A stretch of DNA of 64,000 nt from Ananas comosus (lineage: Eukaryota; Streptophyta; Magnoliopsida; Poales; Bromeliaceae): assembly GCF_001540865.1 (NCBI RefSeq), contig NC_033638.1:8723133-8787132 (forward strand), given 5' to 3'. Numbering within the stretch: position 1 is the first letter of the stretch; each line of letters begins with the position of its first letter. The translations under genes were made by a program, and so were the position numbers. Positions 9,717 to 22,300 of the stretch are shown here, one piece after another. The notes beneath the pieces are model-generated. The model was not told the origin of the DNA. It did no database searches and worked only from the letters and a program-made list of their open reading frames with translations.

Positions 9717-11285
9717 TTTTTTTTTTTTGAGAAATAGGTAGCGAAGCTACCTGCTTCATTCATTAAGCAAGATGAACTAAGCGTACATGTTGGAGGCAGC
9801 TAGGGCCTCCTGGAGGGACCGGAAGAAAAACAAAAAGAAGATAAAAACGAAAACAAAACAGTAAACAAACACTAAAAAACCTGACACGGGGACAAAACGG
9901 GAGACTTTCGATTCCAGTTCGCTTGTATCTGAATTTCCAGCGCTGAAAGAAGAAATCACTTTTAAAGTACGTCAGAGTATTGTGGTCCAAGTGTTGATCA
10001 GTAGTTTGAGGCATGCAAGAGACCCAGAAACCGTGGGCGGCTTTCCATTGAAAATTGAGTTGTTTCTATCCGTCCAGATTACCCACCACGTTGCAGCCAG
10101 AAGGATCAAGCGTTGGTTTCTAGACGTGGCGACAGGTATTTCAGTACATTCGGTCCAGAGACTTTTAGCGTCACCAGTGCTGCCAGCGTTTACATCCAGT
10201 CCTCCCATGCAGAGAAGAAGATACCGGATGTAAACACAGTCGTTGAAAAGGTGGTCGCAACTTTCTGCAAGGACTGCGCAGAGAGCACAGTTCTGATCTA
10301 CGTGCATGCCTCGGGTGAGCAGTCTGTCGGCGGTGGGTAGTCTTTTTCTAAGGAGTAGCCAAATGAAAACTTTAATTTTAAGGGGGATTTTCAGCTTCCA
10401 GATGTGTCGATATGTCGGGACACGAAGTCCGTCGTCCGTGATGAACCGATAAAGGGATTTAACTGTGAAAAGTTGGTTGGAGGTCCAACGCCATTTGATC
10501 AGGTCTGGCCTGTCAAAAGGACAGAGGCCTTGGAGCATGTCCTTAAGCGACGATACCTGTCTTCGTCTATCGGCGGACGAAGCAGTCGTGAATCCCCGAC
10601 AGATAAAGCGCCATCTCCATCCGCCTTGATCCCAGCATTGGGAGATCCGGGCTTCCTTATTCCTGATGTTTGAAAAGATGTCCGGAAATAGAGTACGGAG
10701 AGGGGTTTCTCCAATCCAGATATCGGACCACATCCTGATATTTCTTCCATCCCCGAGCTCGTAGGCTACACCACAGGAAAACACGTCTCGGCAGTAGAGC
10801 ACGCTCTTCCACCACTGTGAATACGGGCTGAAGGCTCTACCCTCTAGCAGTGGCTTGCGTCTGGCGTAGTAGAGGCATCTAATCAGTTTACACCAAATGA
10901 GGTCTGGGTCGGTGAAATAACGCCACCACCATTTGGTTATAAGTGCCAGGTTCATAGATTTTAGGTCTAAGATTCCAAGACCCCCGTCTCTTTTACTTTT
11001 GCATACTGAAATCCAGTTGACGAGGCAAGCGCCATCGGTGATTTTGGAGCACCCTTTCCAGAAGAAAGCTCTTCTGAGTCCCTCAATCCGGTTTAACACC
11101 CACTTTGGGGCCTTGAAGATGGAAAAGTAGAATAGTGGTAGGTTGGTGAGTACCGAGTTAACGAGCGTGAGTCTTCCCCCAAGCGAGAGAAGTTTGGCTT
11201 TCCAGCCTTCTATTCGGGCTTCCACTCGATCGAGGCCATACTTAGTTAACAATATTATACCGTATAGCGGGGCCAAATATACTGT
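9717..11285 (-). mobile_element. 5'-truncated plant LINE (non-LTR retrotransposon), 3' part of the second ORF
   Basis: The minus strand carries an uninterrupted frame of 434 codons ending at 9972. It starts inside the C-terminal flank of the reverse transcriptase (GWKAKLLSLGGRLTLVNSVL), runs through the GDGRNIRMWSDIWIG region and contains the plant zf-RVT zinc-binding domain (IWKLKIPLKIKVFIWLLL, CALC ... CDHLFNDC). A 3'UTR of about 250 bases ends in an AGGTAGC-TTC-GCTACCT hairpin (9736-9752) and a poly-A tail of about 12 (plus-strand T at 9717-9728). The catalytic core and everything 5' are missing, as in typical LINE 5' truncation. No target-site duplication was found. The intact frame over 1.3 kb suggests a fairly recent insertion. 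Confidence 0.9.
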
Positions 11286-11941
11286 GGGCCCTATTTGGAC
11301 TAATTTGTGAACAGTTTATCTATTCTGAAATACAGTAATCACATATTTAGTAAATAATTATTTACTGTTTTTGTTGAGAAGAAGAGGCAAATAAGTTTCT
11401 CAACACTCCAAAAAAAAAAAAAAATTCATTTTAATATTTCCATTTTTTTTTGCTATAGTATACGAAGGGAGAAAACACTTTGATAGAGAAGTTAAATATT
11501 TTAGCTGTTTCTTCGTGCATCCGTTACCGTGGCAAGTGATAGCCATGCATCCAAGGAAGGGTCAAATTAAAAAACCACGAGCTTAATTAATTTACAAGAG
11601 CTAGCTAGCCGACGTATAGTGTGGACAATATGGCATGGCCAAGCAGAGAACAAACCCTAGCTAGTCACATAAAATAGAGGTGGCTAAGCTAGACATCAAA
11701 GTGCATGCATATATACACATAAAATGAAAAGTACTAAAATCTAAATGATGTTGAGATTCGAACTAAAAATTTGTAAGCCTTATTTCGATGTCAAAATATG
11801 TTATCTAATAATATTTTATTCGATATAATAATCTTTTACTATAATTGAAAGCTAGAAGTATGATTAACTGTTTAAAATATAATAACATATTGTATCTTTA
11901 AGTCATTTTAAAAGAATAAAATAAATTGTGGATAGTAAATG
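11286..11941. other. Intergenic spacer
   Basis: AT-rich sequence with A and T runs near 11409-11450. No coding or repeat signal beyond that. Confidence 0.3.
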
Positions 11942-12211
11942 CTAAGCAGCAACTATTCCAAAAATACATGCTGATAGAAAAGACGCATTCATCATACTTA
12001 AGGGTTTAACCACAGCGCTCAGAGGTTTCGAATAAAACGCAGGACTTTGCGTGTAGAATCTATTGGTGTAATAAATGATAGGGGAGGAGGACAAAGTGGA
12101 GGGAGAAGCAGCGGTTTTGTTAGCTGTTTGTTGAGAGAAGCAGAAGCCGACGACGCGGACGCTGCAGAGGGTCGGGTGGAATAAACGGGGCCACGCTAGC
12201 TTCGCTTTCAT
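11942..12211 (-). CDS. Hypothetical 89-residue protein, weak candidate small gene
   Basis: The minus-strand ATG at 12211 opens an 89-codon frame starting MKAKLAWPRLFHPTLC and ending CIFGIVAA. I recognise no family. The middle is rich in Ser, Thr, Pro and Tyr, and the C-terminal 20 residues are hydrophobic. In its favour, the frame sits in a locally GC-richer patch and a good TATA sequence (TATATAAAA, 12294-12286) lies about 75-80 bases before the ATG. Against it are its short length, single exon and lack of known motifs. It could equally be the 5' part of a non-coding transcript. Confidence 0.3.
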   Translation of the reverse strand: MKAKLAWPRLFHPTLCSVRVVGFCFSQQTANKTAASPSTLSSSPIIYYTNRFYTQSPAFYSKPLSAVVKPLSMMNASFLSACIFGIVAA

Positions 12212-12285
12212 GTGACAAAAAATATAAATAGAAACAAAAGAATTAGAAGGAAAAAGAGCCCTGTCACTGTCCCTCACATCATAGG

Positions 12286-12294
12286 TTTTATATA
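12286..12294 (-). promoter_or_regulatory. TATA box candidate for the small ORF at 11942-12211
   Basis: TATATAAAA on the minus strand, about 75 bases before the ATG. It would place a transcript start near 12255-12260. Confidence 0.4.
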
Positions 12295-13227
12295 TCTACC
12301 AAACTTTGAAAAATGTTTTGTCCATTTATGATAAAATTTTGGGATAATTACGTTTCTATTCAGTGTATATAATTTTAGACGCTCTAGACCTTATCTTTAT
12401 AAATATTTTGGAGTATCTTTTGATACAGATGTCAATTTATTAAATACGGCTTGAAAGCAGGAAGAGTGCTTGAGTACGTCGTTTTCATATAGATACATTA
12501 TTTTATACACCTTTGTTTCGAGTAAGCTATAGATGTTTTTTTACAACAGTGACTTAGTATATATTTCTGTGATTGTATCTCAAGCTAATCATGTATGTAG
12601 GAGAGTTGAGCTACATTGATCATACACTTTGACCAAACCCTTTTGCGAGAACAAAGCACTTTTATGATTCATAAATTGTTAGCAAAAGATAATCTGGAGT
12701 GAAGATTAAAATTGCCTATTATGATCGTTGAAGACATTTGTACTACAAATTGATAATCATTTTAAATTTATTTCTTATTCACACACACACATACACACAC
12801 TCAAAATAGTTTCTATTTGGGTCCATGCCCCACTGCCTAATTTGGAGATGAGATTCCATTTATATGTCAAGCATATCAATACATGAATGAGCACATGCAG
12901 TACGTACTCCTATATATACAATTTTCTAGTTTTTCCGAGATTTAAAATTTGAGTTCACCTACAATACTCTCAGTAGTATATGAATAGTTCGTACTATCAA
13001 CTTTTAACCTCCCGAATCCATAATAGTACCAGCACCAAAAAATAAATTCTAAACACCAAATATATATAGTATTCAAGCTCGACCATCAAATTTTACAAAT
13101 ATTAAAAGATGTACAGTTTTTTGCTTTGTTAGAATGGTTCACGTACGGTAATCTACATGGATTTTCAATTTGAAAGTTTCCTCATATGTTATCAAACAAT
13201 TATTAATACTATATATCTATATCTATA

Positions 13228-13258
<31 letters not shown>

Positions 13259-13880
13259 CATTTCTGCAACAACTAGATGAATGTGTCGTGGAGATGTACT
13301 TTGTCATTTCTATTTACAAATAATAGTCTAAAACTAAGACATATAGTAATTAATAACCTTCAATTAGTGAGTATCTTAGTTTATTTTTTTTCATGAGACT
13401 GAGTATTCTCTCATAACAAATTACTTTGCGGTGTTCATGCATGCTTTGAGTAACTATTGGGCGGCGAATAGACAAATTGTCGACCGACGAAATCGGGTCC
13501 CTCATAATATACATTATTATCCTTTGTCATTAGCCATAACCAAATGATTATGGAAGTTGCCTAACACTTGCTTTTAGCTCATGAGAAAAGCTTTGGAAAT
13601 ATTTGTCACGAACCTCATCCTAGAAAATAGCTAGAGCATGCATCAAAAGTAGGCAAATTTAATGATCGTAGAAGCTTGATAAAAACACTAGGACAACAGA
13701 GTCAAGGTGGGTGACCACATGTCCCATACTCTTTAAGACCAGCTATTTGCTTTGTTCACTCTCCATCTCCCATTGTTGGAAATGAGATTATAAAAAACAA
13801 AAAAAAAAACATTGTAATCAATTAAATCACAAGCATGGTCACTTCCTAAATAGTTTTTCATGCATAATAGATTCTTAATC
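12295..13880. other. Intergenic spacer with simple repeats
   Basis: No gene seen. A CA repeat lies near 12780-12800 and a TA repeat near 13206-13244, followed by a T run. The rest is AT-rich unique sequence. Confidence 0.35.
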
Positions 13881-14091
13881 CTTCAACACATGGCCCTCCA
13901 TATGTTATATGTACGTGTTTGTGTAAGGCTTATCATTTATAGTTCTATGTGTATTTTAAACATATGGGTAGACAACAAAAATGACATATAGTGACACTTT
14001 TAATTATGAGTATAATTAAGTGTAATGACATATAGCGACACTTTTAAATGCCAGCATAATTAAGCTTAAAAAAGTGCCGTTGACTAACTTC

Positions 14092-14246
14092 TTTTTTTTT
14101 TTTTGAGAGATAGGTAGTGTGCTACCCGTTTCGTTTATTTCATTTAGAAATAAACTTAGCTGAAAATATGAATCAAGTAGGATTTGAACTCGGAACCTCG
14201 GATACCAACCACCAAACTCTTTGCCACTTGCGCTAGAGACAGTCGG
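14092..14246 (-). mobile_element. tRNA-derived SINE in tandem unit 1
   Basis: Full-length minus-strand copy with box A-like and box B-like head (GATTTGAACTC on the plus strand), tail hairpin and a 13-base A tail. The flanks TTGACTAACTT and TTGACGTCTAACTT look like a slightly altered target-site duplication. Confidence 0.88.
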
Positions 14247-14492
14247 CATTGACGTCTAACTTATTGACACGTTTTAAAAGTGTGTTTGAAGGCTCCTTAA
14301 TTGTCCCCAATATTCCTAACACTTCAACACATGGGCCCTCAATGTGTTATATATTTTTGTGCGAATCCCGCCATTTATAGTTTTATGTGCATTTTAAACA
14401 TATGGATAGATAACAGAAATGATATATAATAACACTTTCAAATATCAATATAATTAAGCTTAAAAGAGAGTTGTTGACTGGCTTATTAACAA

Positions 14493-14643
14493 TTTTTTTT
14501 TGAGAGATAGGTAGCACATTACCCGTTTCGTTTATTTCATCTAGAAATAAACTTAACTAAAAATATGAATAAACTAGGATTCGAACTTGAAACCTCAGGT
14601 ACCAACAACCAAGCCCTTTGCCACTTGCACTAGGGACGGTCGG
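14493..14643 (-). mobile_element. tRNA-derived SINE in tandem unit 2
   Basis: Full-length minus-strand copy with head, box B (GATTCGAACTTG on the plus strand) and a tail hairpin weakened to AGCACATTACC. The flanking CTTATTA repeats suggest a target site a few bases from that of the SINE in unit 1. Confidence 0.88.
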
Positions 14644-15262
14644 CTTATTATATATTAACACTTTTTAAAAGTGCTTTTTGAAGGCTTGTCCCCAGTGTTG
14701 CCACTTAATCTTATACTTAATGACAATTAAGCAAAAATGTATTAAAATATGTCTCTATAATCCAATTCTATTGTAGTACCTAGCTAATATATATATAACC
14801 CTCTTAGTTTGTACGTTCTCTTTGTACTTCATTTTTCAAGCTGCTTCTCAAGCGTGTGCGCATTCATTGCATATTCTTTATCCTTTCCATCTTAATGATC
14901 TTGTGAGTCATCTCTTTAGGTTCCCCTTAAAAAACAACAAAGGGAAATAGACAAAAAAACATTCTTATTAGTAAAATCGTGGAATAATTAATTACTTCAT
15001 ACTAAATTGATGTGAATGGAGTGAAATATATTTATCTTGTCTACCTGCAAAGAAAAAGGAGCTTTTTTTTTCCACTTTAACTAGCAAAATGGAATGTTGA
15101 GTTGTTGACATGTATCCATGTCATGAATGTACTTAATTAAAGTAACAATTGAACTTTTGGCTACATGTCGGGGGGTAATGAATAATAATTGTGCTAGGCA
15201 TCTAAAACTATGTCACTATAGTAAGGTTCAACAAACTCAGTTAATATCAAATAATGCCTCGA

Positions 15263-15412
15263 CCGTCTGTAGAGCAAGTAGCAAAGGGCTTGGTGGTTGG
15301 TACCTGAGACCCAAATTCGAATCCTAGTTGATTCATATTTTCAGCTAAATTTATTTCTAAATGAAATAAACCAAGCGGGTAGCGTGCTACCTATCTCTCT
15401 CAAAAAAAAAAA
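15263..15412 (+). mobile_element. tRNA-derived SINE with an unusually long target-site duplication
   Basis: Plus-strand full-length copy: ACCGTCTGTAGAGCAAGTAG head, AAATTCGAATCC box B, GGTAGCGTGCTACC tail hairpin and a 12-base A tail. The flanks 15234-15262 and 15413-15441 are a 29-base direct repeat with one mismatch. Confidence 0.92.
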
Positions 15413-15441
15413 AACTCAGTTAATATCGAATAATGCCTCGA

Positions 15442-18400
15442 GTATAGATTCGCTAATCGATTCATTTGCACATTTCAAGAGAAATGTTACGTTAGGAACT
15501 TGTTTCCTCGGTCGAAGACAACCACCGACGGTCCGGAAAAGCCAAAATCATGTGGATTTATGAGTGATCACATTGAATAGTTAAGGTAAATTAAGAAAAA
15601 TTGTTATTAAGTAATTGAAGTACATATCCTTTACAAGGTTGCACATGTTATGCATTCTTAGGACCTTCACCATCTTTTCTCCGCAAATGGAGCTAGTCCA
15701 AAGTTTGAATGGGGCCAAATGATGAGAAAGTTTGGTTCAATCCCTCTTAAAAAGGAGCCAAAAGGTGACCCCTTTAATTAAATTCGTTCTAATTATCTTA
15801 ACTCATGTGCCCTAAAAGCCACACCAGATGCTCATGCTTAGTCTCTCAACAACTATATCCTTTTTTCTAAACCATAATTTATTATTTGCAAAAATCTTTT
15901 CTTTCATAAAACATTGTTGTGCAAAAAAGAAAGTTTACAAACAACGAATCTATGCGTTGTTGCTCTTTAGAGGGTATGTCGCCACTTTTGTCTCCTCTCC
16001 TTTCTTTTCTTTTTTCCTTTATTAGTGGTAAAAGAAAATGTTAAGAGTATTTTCGAACAATAGCTGATAGATTTGAAGAGATTAACCATAAACAGATTTC
16101 TTAACATGGCATGAAAATCTATTTTGAAACCCCTGCATTTTTCCAAGTCGTGGGTTCGATCCCGACAACAAATAAGAGAAATGATAATTAGAGCATTCGT
16201 AAGTCGATTTTTATCGTATCGATACAAACTAATAAATCACCTCCCCATGAGAATGGATTAATTCTACTAACTCCTGTTTAAACTTTTAAAATTGATGGGT
16301 CTAGATATAATTAAGGTTGGATATATGTGAAGTTCCATCTTTACCTTGGAAACTTGTCAAGTCCAACACTTATTAATATATGGTGTATTCTACCTGCACA
16401 AATACCTTTTAAATGGTAAAATAAAATGAGTTGTAAAATGCGAACCCTTTTGATTTTTTTTTTGGCTAAATATATTTTTGCTCTCTAAGGTGAGTGACAT
16501 ATTTGTCCTCAAATTTTACTTCATCATCGAAAACATTAGTGTCACTTTAGCGATATGTCATTATTCACTCAATTTAATTAAATGGTGAGATTGAATAACA
16601 ATAATTTTAAAATTGAAATCATAAGTAAAAAAAGTATCGTACTTCTCTACCAAATGTGTAATTTATCTTTTTCTTTTCTTTCCTTTTCTTTTCCATAAGA
16701 AAAATAGAAAAATATATTTTAATATATTTTTGGTCGAGCTCTATTTTGCCTAATAGCTTTACCTCCACAACATAATAAATATATATAAATTCTTAAATTA
16801 TATGTATACATAATAATTAAACAAAGAAAAAAAAAATATATCCCTATATTAATAATCGATAAGAGCCATCGACCAATTCAAAAGGATCAAAAGCCAATGA
16901 AAGTACGAGCAAAAGATAGTTAGGGAGTCTACCAAATTAGCCTGTAGTTGAGGGGTACTTTGATAATTTAGAAGTACGGAGGTTTCTCGACTCTCAAGCT
17001 ATTTTCGATGATAAAATTTTTGAATTGATTATCAATTTTATTAAACTTGATTCAGAGTATTTCAAGTATCTTAAAAATAAATTTTATGATTTTTCAATAA
17101 TATTTACTTGAAAACTCACAAAATGCGATAATACAATATTAAAATTTTAGACCAAATATATGGATATTGCTTTAGATAGTATAAAAATTGTCAATCAAAC
17201 TTTACATAATTTGGATGTTCCTACACGGTTAAATTTGTAAACCGACTCATATTGACTATTAAAGTTGTTGATTTCGGGCCCTTTTAATCAGTAAATAAAT
17301 AATATTTAAAATTTATAAAATTTATTTTTTAAATATTTCAAATATTCTAAATCAAATCCAACATAACCGATGGTCGATTCGAAAGTCTCACCATCAAATA
17401 CAACTTCAAAGCGCAAACACTCCAGCCGGACTCTCTCTTTACCGTTTGATTAATCAAGTTCACGGAGGAATTTAAAACAAAAAAGTGCACTCTACAACCC
17501 TCTTAGTTGTAATCTTTCAACCCCTCATCCAAAGACTAAATATTTTACCATTCTCATCACTCTCTTTTTTTAAGTAGTAATAAAAATTCAAAAGAGAATT
17601 GACTAAATTCTAGAGGAGCGGTTATAATCCTTGAATACAAAAAATGTAGGGATAATGTTAATTAGTTTAGCAAAAAAATGTTATATCAAAACATTTTTAT
17701 AATTTATCTATCTCTCTCTATTAAAAATTAAAAGTTTCACTTCGTAAATCTTTGCTAAAATAGTTAACACATGGATCATTAGAATTTGATCCATCCGCAC
17801 CAATCACGGGCCATAATTGGCCTGATCCGATATGAACTTATTCCACACACAAGTCCGGCCCAGTTCAGGCTCGTCTATGTTGGCCTTTGTGATTTGATGG
17901 CATTCAATTAATCAGCCCATATATCTTACACAATTATACCATGAGTAATAGTGTTCAGAGTAATAGTCACACCTATAAATAGTATGGAGTATATCTATAC
18001 ATGTTAGAATAAACCTTTGGATTGGTTCACATTTTTTAATATGATATCGGAGTTTGGTTTATAGTTCTAAGTTTTTTGTCGGCCGTTTAGCTGCGTGCTA
18101 GTCGGACATATCGTTATCCCAGTTCGGTCCTGTTTGGATGTCGAAATAATTTTCAAATTTGAAAGTTGGTTTAGGATTGGAAATCTTATTTGCAAATTTA
18201 GATTTGAATTGTCTCTGGATCTGATCCAGCAGGTCTAGTTAGACCTCTATCTACTCACAAGAAATTACAAGTGGATTAACATTTTTTTTTTTTTTAATGC
18301 CCTCGGTTTCCGGTCCGCGGAAGCTTCGGAAATTAATAATAAAAAGATGGTCACATTCACACTTGTTGACCATTATCAATTAATTGCCCCCTAAAGATCC

Positions 18401-18660
18401 ACATGATCCATTAAAAAAAGTTGCATTATCAGGGTTTGGAATCATTGGTTGATTTTAATCTAAGTTGTCAAAATGGACCAATTTGTAGTTTAAAAGCTAA
18501 AACAGTTCATGAGGTAAATGTGTAGGCATTTTATTTGAAACGTGAGGATTGAATTGCAGAAGAGAAAAAAAAAAAACTACAGCAATTGGAGAGAATATTG
18601 TACTTTGGTGGAACAAAAGGTATTCTCAATGCAACTCCCTTCAACAGATCATTAAATACC
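15442..18660. other. Intergenic spacer, no supported gene
   Basis: AT-rich DNA. A GGGTTCGATCCCGAC stretch near 16151-16165 resembles a tRNA T-arm, but no other tRNA arms surround it. Two short GC-richer patches (17795-17880 and 18060-18130) have no coding frame. A T run lies near 18282-18295. Confidence 0.35.
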
Positions 18661-18663
18661 TTA

Positions 18664-19059
18664 GGGGAGGTTTGATTTCATGTAAAACAATGAAAACTAA
18701 TTTTCGGAGTAAAAAAAAAGCACTTTTTAGTGTTAGGTAGTTATACCTGATTGATTTGTAAGAAAAGAAAATTATGGATGGAAATTATTTTATATATTTT
18801 TCGTTATGTATATAATATACTATATAAATAATTATCATATACATAAATTATTATTATAATTTATATTTGTAGAATAAATATATGCAAAATTATATTATAC
18901 AATTAGTATGTAATATAATATATATCAGTTATATTTAATTTTATATAACAATATATATTTAGATCCGAAGTTCTCATTTTCCAAAAAAGTTATATGAAAA
19001 AATGTTCTCGGCATGAGAGTAGCTTTTCTGCCTACTTATAGAGAGATCCAAATACACCC
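18664..19059. mobile_element. Tourist/Harbinger-like MITE with TTA target duplication
   Basis: The termini are GGGGAGGTTTGATTT and, reverse-complemented, GGGTGTATTTGGATC. The element is flanked by TTA on both sides (18661-18663 and 19060-19062), the target duplication typical of PIF/Harbinger elements. The 396 bp body is AT-rich and non-coding. A related copy starts at 63479. Confidence 0.6.
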
Positions 19060-19344
19060 TTAACAAAAGAAAAAAAATAAAAAATTTCGTCGCATAACAT
19101 CACTTTGCAATTAAAATTAACAAAATTTCGTCGTATGAACACACCCATCTCATGTGACTACAAATCTATCCATTTGGATAGTGGTAACAAAGCTTGCAAG
19201 CGGCGAGAAACCGGACTCGAAGCCGAAAGAATAGACAAATATACACACGTATGGCAAAAATTACATATATGAAAAAAGAACAAAAAAAAAAAAAACTTAA
19301 AAGAATAAAAGAAAAAAGAAGAATTCACTGTATAAGATCCTAAT

Positions 19345-22300
19345 CTAGGGCTGTTGTTGCTGCATCAATGTTCTCAATGGAATTTCCGAGCGATTGGCGC
19401 CGTCTGAATTGTGAAACTTCTCAAGTTCTCTTGCGATCTGAATGTCACTGGGCATGAAGTGCTCAGTGACAGCCTTTGCGGCGAAATGAGGAATCATTCC
19501 GACTACGATGATGGCGAGTAAGCATAGCCAAAATGAGCCAGTGCCCAGTACATGATATATTGCCCTGAAGTATATAAGAATTTATCAGCAAATTAGTTCG
19601 AGCTATTTCAAAAAGAAAGTTCCTACTCCATGATCATCATGTGAGGTACAAGGACTTACCAGAAACCAGGTAGAATCACTAAGGAGTCGATGACCATGAC
19701 GCAAATGACGGTCGCGACAATACTGCCCCAAATTGATGCGTGAGTTATCCAATTCCACCGTATAACGTCCAAGGCCAAGTGAATGTTAACCAAAATGACC
19801 ACGGCGAGTATCCATAGGTCACCTAGGCTCGACCCATCTATCTCGCTGTGCCGGTACGCAAGGAAGGGGATAAAATATATAGCTAGGCTTTGCCAAACAG
19901 TATCCATCATAATGAGGATAAACAATTTAAGGTTGTATTTCTCCTCCCTTTGCCCGGATCCGTATAGTTGGGGGTACTTTAACAATGTCCTCCTGCTAAG
20001 ATCCTTGTCGAGAATCCCGACAACAATGGTCGGGACAGCGGTGTAGATCACGGAGTATAACACGCTGCTCCATTCGGTGATTGCGGTTGTCAAGGTGAAA
20101 GCCGTGTAGAGTACATACCTGAAACGGCAACAGAGTTCTCGTTAGGCAATTAAATGCGTCTTTTAATGCTTAAAGAGAAAAGCTGCAGCATAGAGCTCTG
20201 GCTAAAGAGTAAAACCATAATCCTTCTCTAAGTTACCAGTGCTTAGCCAATTCGCAACTTGAAGAACAAAGAACAACATCATATACAAGTACACAGTAGA
20301 TGACTTGTAGTTTCAAGGAAAGGTTTTAGCACAAGAAAACAAGAGAGACGAAAAAATTAACAGAATAACTAGCGCGTTCATTAATCTGAGTGTCAAAAAT
20401 TGATTGTACAATCAATGTAAAGAACTAGAGAGAATTCTTACCAGAAGAGCACAAAGACGAACACGGCGTTTCTGTAAAAGTTATATAAGATCATGTAGGC
20501 CATCCTTTGGTAATTCCAATGACCGTGGACCAACAAAAGGGGAACTAAGAATCTGAACTGCCCCATAGCAAAATCCGAGGCCATAACCGCTTGTCGCCCT
20601 TCCTGGCCACTGATGCCAATCCCAACATCAGCCATTTGAATCATCGAAACATCATTCGCACCTGAACGGCACATGTTCAAAAGTCCTAATTAGCTTAAAA
20701 TAAGTTAATTTCGCAACAGCAAAGAGGATAAGATTAAAAACCGTACCATCTCCGATAGCAAGTGTCATATCATCTGTCCGGTTCTTTATAAGTGCAACTA
20801 TCCCAGCCTTCTGGAGTGGAGCCACACGACAACATAGAACGACATCACACATTGTCGCTACTTTAAACAGCTGCACATAAAGCCAAAGAGAGCATGGTAA
20901 GAAACAACTCTAAAGCACAAGTTAACTAGAATTTTTCAAGTCATTCTTAGAAAATTGCTGTACCTCTTCTTCTAAGTCAGTCTCGAGAATATACACGAGG
21001 CTGTTACCATCGATGATCAAAGCAAGAGCGACCCTATCATTAGGCGCAGAAGGAGATATCGTCCGGAGCTTGCTACACATGGCAATTGCTTCTTCTAAGC
21101 TTTTTCTACAGGACTCCCTCGAGTAGCTGTTTATTACGATTTGGGTCATCTCGCCAGTTAAGAGCCTGCAAGAATAGCCTATGGAAATGGCAGTTTCTTG
21201 CTTGTCTCCTGTTAAAACCCACACCTTAATTCCGGCTTGCCTCAGAGATTCGATAGCTTCGGGTACCCCTTGTTGTAGCCTATCTTCAATTCCCGAGGCA
21301 CCTAATATCTCGAGATTGGTCTCTATACTAGCCGCTACTGCTTTTAATAAGCCTCCTCTGCCAACTAATGCTGTACTAGCTCTTTCATAGGCCAATTGCC
21401 ACTCCTCAAAGTCTTTCTGATTCAGTTCCCGCACGCCCACAACCAATGTGCGAAGACCCAGCGATGAGTAATTATGGAGATGGGTCTTGGTAGCGTGGAT
21501 TACATCTGAACTTATGGATCTGTTGATGACTCCAAACATCGAACTATCCGCACCTTTTACGAATAGCTTCACTGTCTTATCAGGACAGCCAATTATGACG
21601 GACATTCTCTTGCGGTCGCTGTCAAATTCGTGAAGACCCAATACATCGAATCTGCATATCTCAAAACAGGATATAAGTAAGAAGAGACAATCTTATGCAG
21701 TTTATACTTACATAGAGGTGGAGATTGAAATAGAAGCAAGTTAATAAACCAACAAAAGCAAATGAAGCTTAAGAACCATCATTGGTATGACATACACCAT
21801 TGAGTTATCAACAACTAACATAGCAATGTAAAAGCAAAACAAGCTAGAAAAACATCGCTGGTGTGATACTATAGATAAAGTTCGTTATATCACAACATTT
21901 GAAAGCATTGTTACGCTTCTACAAGCTATTTACTTTATCATTTTCTATAACAATACACTGCTGCAGCCACAAGCTATGACCGATTCTAAAGCAAATAAAA
22001 TATCAATATTCTAACACAAACAAGTTCTTAAGTCTTGAAGTGACATTTCCTACCACCTAATCCGCCGTTAAAATCATGATACACGCTAAGTACGATCATA
22101 TATAGTAGCCAACAGAGACTAAAGGAATAAGTAAATAATCATTTGAGTGCCCAATATCAGCCAAAGAATATTATTGTACCTTTGTCTATTCCCGAGAACA
22201 TCAATAACTATGTGCCCAGAGGTTCGCTCAACAAGCACAAAGCCATAAGCCGCGGCAGCGTAAACGAGTGCTTGCTCATCGGGGGACTCACCCTGATAAT

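Larger units (their letters stand above)
13881..14710. repeat. Tandem duplication of a roughly 400 bp unit, each copy carrying a SINE
   Basis: Unit 1 (about 13881-14320) and unit 2 (about 14321-14710) both start CTTCAACACATGG, continue with TTTATAGTT(C/T)TATGTG and ATTTTAAACATATGG, and share the order of the remaining blocks. Each is interrupted by a minus-strand SINE at nearly the same place (14092-14246 and 14493-14643). Divergence between units is substantial, so the duplication is old. Confidence 0.7.

Noticed and set aside
10404..10673. Plus-strand open frames across 9982-10673
   Set aside because: Antisense shadows of the minus-strand LINE reading frame.
16140..16175. Possible tRNA gene (GGGTTCGATCCCGAC)
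   Set aside because: Only a T-arm-like sequence is present; no acceptor, D or anticodon arms at the right spacing on either strand. It could be an eroded SINE head.
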